Shown: positions 60,038 through 64,000 of the stretch, in pieces
Position numbering within the stretch: position 1 is the first letter of the stretch
How the letters are laid out: each line of letters opens with the position of its first letter
Assembly (NCBI RefSeq): GCF_037975245.1
Contig: NC_092572.1
Coordinates: forward strand, 31,097,989 to 31,161,988
DNA length: 64,000 nucleotides
Direction of reading: 5' to 3'
Source of the DNA: Apostichopus japonicus
Lineage: Eukaryota > Echinodermata > Holothuroidea > Aspidochirotida > Stichopodidae
Notes under the pieces: model-generated
What the model saw: the letters and a program-made list of their open reading frames with translations, nothing else
Database searches by the model: none
Told to the model about the DNA's origin: nothing
Made by a program: the position numbers and the translations under genes

Positions 60038-63000
60038 GTAAAGAAATGACGTCAGCACATTAAAAGTATGGTTAGAATATTAATACATGGACGCTTTGAA
60101 AGTAGGTTGTTATAAATTAAATAAATTTACACTATGTGGAGCATATCTGGAATATACTCTCTTCTAAATTATTCAAATTATTATAGTCCTACATTTCCGA
60201 ATAATGCATTAAGAGCAAGCTATCATAAAATATCACAAAGTATGTAGGCAATCAGAAATCAGAACTGGAAATTACTCCGTATGTGGTGTGTAAGAGGTAA
60301 TGAACATAATAATATTCCAGATACTGTATATGACAGTGTATACATAACACGTGTTGAAGAATTAAACAAGTTATTTAAGAAAACCTTCAAATATTTTAGG
60401 TATATTCCATTTGTATATATCGCACTTAATTAACGTAACATGCTAGGGATAGTTAAGGCATCCATGTTTGTGGTATATTTATTACCAGCGAAATAGGATC
60501 AAGTAACTGGTGCAGTGATTTGTATATGAATGCTATAAAGTACGTCTGCTTACATCAAAGGTACAATACTAGTTGGAAGTCTTACCATGATTATTCAACA
60601 ACAAATTAAGTATATTCTGATATGCTAATTAAGCTACATATATCGCAGGTTTTCATTAATTTAAAATTAATCGATATAGTGACATTTGATTGGTTCATGT
60701 CTTGCGTCACCAATACCTGAACAAATAAACGCAAAATAAGCGTCGCAGTAAGTACTCGAGCAGACATGCGCACAACAAGCTGAACCACCAAGACAAATAT
60801 ATTCATACTGGGGTAGCCTGTATAGGCTACACATCCACATCAACTCTCAGATTGGTTTGTAATACATGCTGTTGTAGATTAATTCATGGCACTACATCTG
60901 ACTCGAAATAAATTAGTAGGGAAACTGAGCACCGAAGATATTGTTTAAAAATTATTTCAAGGTTAACAGTCATTTAAGATCAGCAGAGGTGAAAGTCTGA
61001 AAACATTATAAAACACAAATTCTCAGGACAATTTGGATGTATGTCAATCTTTGTATGATTATTTCGAGTCATCATAAGTGCTACCTTATTATCAATGTAC
61101 TTTAAACAGAGATCTGTAAAAAATTTGTTGAGGGTTATCTTCTGATATCAGATTCCTAAAATATTTCACCAGGTACGTCACTTAATTTTTCATGCATATT
61201 TTATCTCTAATTATTGACTTTAAGAGGTTGTCAAGTAGTTTCACGCATGTCACAAATAGCTCGATTGTTTGTGTAAATAAAAGTAGAAGTTTAATTTTGA
61301 TATATTTTATTAGATCGATAAAGTCACTGCTATAAGTCCAGGTTGTATTTTTATACAATGTTAAATTCAATAAATTCTCATTTAATTACTGGAGGCTCGT
61401 AAACTAACTGGAATACTTAGTCTGACACACAGGTTATTAGGTCAGCTCCTACAGATGCACCACAGAATATACAATAATAAGTAAAACAATACCTATGACG
61501 TCGAATGACATATCAAACTATTACAAATTTGTCATTGACAAATTTAGATATTGTATGTCAGCTATTAAAAATATTCATATTAAAGTTGAGTCATAATAAT
61601 TTTTAAAACTGTGGATAACATTTAACATTTAGGGCTGCACTGAGAAGCCTACGTCATCATTTAATTTACCTTAAAGGCATTGAAGACTCGCCCTAAACCG
61701 CGTGCCGCGCTCTGAAATGTTAAGTTTCCGTTGCTTGCAAATGACGTTTTCTTCTTTTCGCTTCTCAATGCAGACAGTAATGAAACGTGATACACTGTTA
61801 TCTTTAGCTGGACCTGAGATGTCCACGCTGCTATGTACACTGTGTTGTGGGTATTAACCGTAGCTGTATGTAATTGACTGTACACTAGTGTCTAATTACC
61901 GACGGTAGCAAGATGTGTGTTTATTTTCTGGGTTCGATGGTGGTGTCTAACACTTCTGTTACACCTCATTCGAAACTAGGTCAGATTACCGGCATGAGAC
62001 GTTTCTTTGTACGCGAAAAAAGCATAGATTTAGCATATTGTTAAACTGAATATCTAGATAACCGGGATAGTTTCACAAACATCACGAGCAATCAAATGTT
62101 TCATTTCCCTGTACAAGAACATATCTATATACTAATATTCTACCTAAATGCATTATTTAAATTAATTAAGAGTACACTCTAAAAACAGTTGGTTAAAAAA
62201 TTAACCAATACCTTAACCAACACTGGGCACGTATGTCAAATTCGACTTATTGGTGATATTTTAACCAGCACCTGTTGGTTAACGGCTTTAACCAGCCGTT
62301 GGGTAACATTTTTAACCAATAAAATAACTATAAGTTTGTACCCAACAGTTGTTGGTTAAATTAATTGTGTAAATTATCATTGGTGAACTTACAAATGTAG
62401 GGATCATTAAATTGGGGAATTAAAAATCATTGTATTGGGCAATTACTATATTTAAATTGGGCAGTGGCTTTTACCATTACAAAAGGGTTGGGCAGTTAAA
62501 TGAGCCTTTATTGCCCAATATATGTTGGCGAATGCAATATATTGGACAGTGATGGATAAGATCCTCAGTGAATTTTACTTAATGTAGTTGAAAGACTCCT
62601 CACAAGTTTTGTTCATGCAGACCTAGTTTGCAACAATCAGCTGAATATGGCAATGCAAAGAGTAAACAATTCCTTGAAAAATATTGAGAAATTAACAAAC
62701 AGTTACATTACAGAAGCCAGATGGATAACATTTTGAGAACTTGTTTTTATTGAAAACAATAACCAGCTGAACCATGCATGTGAATAAAATACAAACAAAA
62801 CAAAACAACACACAAATATGCTTGGATGTAAAAACTTCTTAGCTGTGCTCTATCAGACCTTTAAGGTGACACAAAATCCTCTACTCTTCAAGAGGAACCG
62901 TATTCATAGAAAACTTGTAACACTAAATATCTCACATATGTAACTATAGATCAATTGATGTATACACAATCTATGAAACTAAACATCAATTATGATCTGA

Positions 63001-63433
63001 TTAATCAAGGTTTACCTATACATACAGTTAATTAAGAATAACAATGAGTATCACATACATATGTGGTGTACATGATTACATTTAGAGACATATTTATGAT
63101 ATTTGCAGTACATTGCAGCCAGTGCATTGTTCGTTTCCAGTATTTGGATGTATAGTATATATCTTCACCACATATAGAGATACATGTGTAGGTGAAATTT
63201 AGCTACATTAAACCTTACTCACTCATGAAAGATCAATTGATCAGATCGGGATTCCAATAAAAATTAGTAATGAAAGTTTTGATTTGTACCAGCAAGGTAT
63301 GTAAAAATATGTCATATCATGAGTTTTTATTAAATGTCCCTTCAAGATGATGCTATCTGCACCTGATGCTGGTGTGTGAATTTTAAAATAGTAATATTAT
63401 ACAAACTTCTTGCTTACAATTACTATATGAGCT
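60038..63433. other. AT-rich non-coding region
   Basis: No further exon could be supported on either strand. It includes the TTAACCA motif cluster at 62189-62360. Minus-strand frames at 60606-60806, 61182-61370 and 61661-61885 have no domain features. Confidence 0.55.
62189..62360. repeat. Cluster of inverted TTGGTTAA/TTAACCAA motifs
   Basis: At least eight copies of TTAACCA or its complement TGGTTAA occur within about 170 bases (for example GTTGGTTAAAAAATTAACCA at the left and CAGTTGTTGGTTAAATTAAT at the right). They form several possible hairpins. It could be the core of a small fold-back element; I could not define its ends. Confidence 0.6.
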
Positions 63434-64000
63434 TCTTGCTTACAATTTCCTTTTAAGGCAGTTCTTACTTTTCAGGGCCAAGAATGCTATAATACAACTT
63501 GGCATATGTGCTTCTTTGATTTCATTAATCACATTTTGAATGAACTGCCAAACAAGACTGCATGAAGGTCGATAAGCCATGTCCAAAATGCACATTTGCC
63601 ATGAAACAGAAATAGACAGCTTTTATAGAAGAGATTTGTGAGAAACTGACCTCTGTTCTAAAATAGCAAATATCTGGGTTGGTACCAAGAGGGCTCCTTG
63701 CATACAAAAGTAGCTGCAGTATTTTTGTGGCATCAATATCCTTTGAACTTTGTAGAATATCAGCCATGAATATCTTGCTTACAATTCTTTCCTTTTAAGC
63801 CACTAATTACTTTTAAAGGCCAAGAATGATCTAAGATCTCTTACGCAACTTGGCACATGTGCTTCTTTGATTTCATAAATCACATTTTGAATGAACTGCC
63901 ACACAAGACAGCATGAAGGTTGGTAAGCCATGTCCAAAATGTACATTGCTTTGAAACAGAAATCGATAGCTTTCAGTAGTGATTCTTGACGGACTGGCCT
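63434..64000. repeat. ~339-bp tandem duplication, second copy cut by window end
   Basis: CTTGCTTACAATT at 63434 recurs at 63773, and the following sequence (GCTTCTTTGATTTCAT, CACATTTTGAATGAACTGCC, GCCATGTCCAAAATG) is repeated with about one change in ten by eye. The second copy continues past the window. Confidence 0.85.
63803..64000 (-). CDS. Possible partial coding exon, minus strand
   Basis: From the window edge the minus strand is open for 65 codons to TAG at 63805-63803. The peptide includes SLLKAIDFCFKAMYILDMAY followed by QPSCCLVWQFIQNVIYEIKE. The pattern of an alternating hydrophobic 'D-x-C/L-x-K-A-x-x-[VI]-L' helix followed by 'VWQFIQ-x-x-[VI]-Y-x-I' recalls an uncharacterised protein family, often repeated in invertebrate genomes, but I cannot confirm it. 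A donor-like GC/GTAAGAGA at 63845/63844 could end the exon earlier (HVPSC). In the tandem copy at about 63434-63640 a one-base gain breaks the same frame, so that copy looks dead. The gene would extend beyond the window. Confidence 0.35.
   Translation of the reverse strand, partial: RPVRQESLLKAIDFCFKAMYILDMAYQPSCCLVWQFIQNVIYEIKEAHVPSCVRDLRSFLAFKSN

Overview
The window is animal nuclear DNA. It is AT-rich, gene-poor, intron-containing and full of satellites, microsatellites and non-autonomous DNA transposons. The only genes recognisable by family are exons of a NACHT/leucine-rich NOD-like receptor (NLR). Their style (large NACHT exon, a winged-helix/HD2 exon with 'YVYRFACGLNNSA', short LRR exons) resembles the expanded NLR families of marine deuterostomes. 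A sea cucumber or other echinoderm is my best guess; this is inference, not proof.

Layout. 1-6 kb: NACHT exon (1129-2304) and a second NLR exon (5517-5833), joined by a phase-1 intron. 7.45-16.44 kb: copy A of a large segmental duplication, with several small, well-spliced candidate exons on the minus strand from a gene I do not recognise. 17.4-19.1 kb: imperfect ~28-bp minisatellite. 23.9-24.6 kb: 30-bp minisatellite. 30.64-37.09 kb: copy B of the duplication, in the same orientation, with several of the same exons broken by stops and frameshifts. 37.23-41.88 kb: a very homogeneous satellite of about 63 copies of a 71-bp unit carrying a variable (TAG)n tract. 42.29-50.35 kb: a nest of hAT-like elements with exact or near-exact 8-bp target-site duplications. 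Two relatives of 2.84 and 2.45 kb lie in opposite orientation, each with an inner hAT-like insertion, and the second sits inside a third hAT-like element. 53.95-54.16 and 59.94-60.04 kb: two more plus-strand exons of NLR/LRR type, whose phases fit the first two. 58.49-59.17 kb: another hAT-like element. 63.4-64.0 kb: a tandemly duplicated, possibly coding minus-strand segment.

How it fits together. The four plus-strand exons are phase-compatible (1, 0, 2) and could be one NLR gene with a roughly 48-kb second intron that holds the duplicated locus, the satellite and the transposon nest. Equally, the downstream LRR exons could belong to a second, partial NLR gene. Copy A versus copy B is a natural intact/decayed pair and gives the best evidence that the unrecognised minus-strand exons are or were coding. 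No bacterial genes, CRISPR arrays, rRNAs or convincing functional tRNA genes are present.
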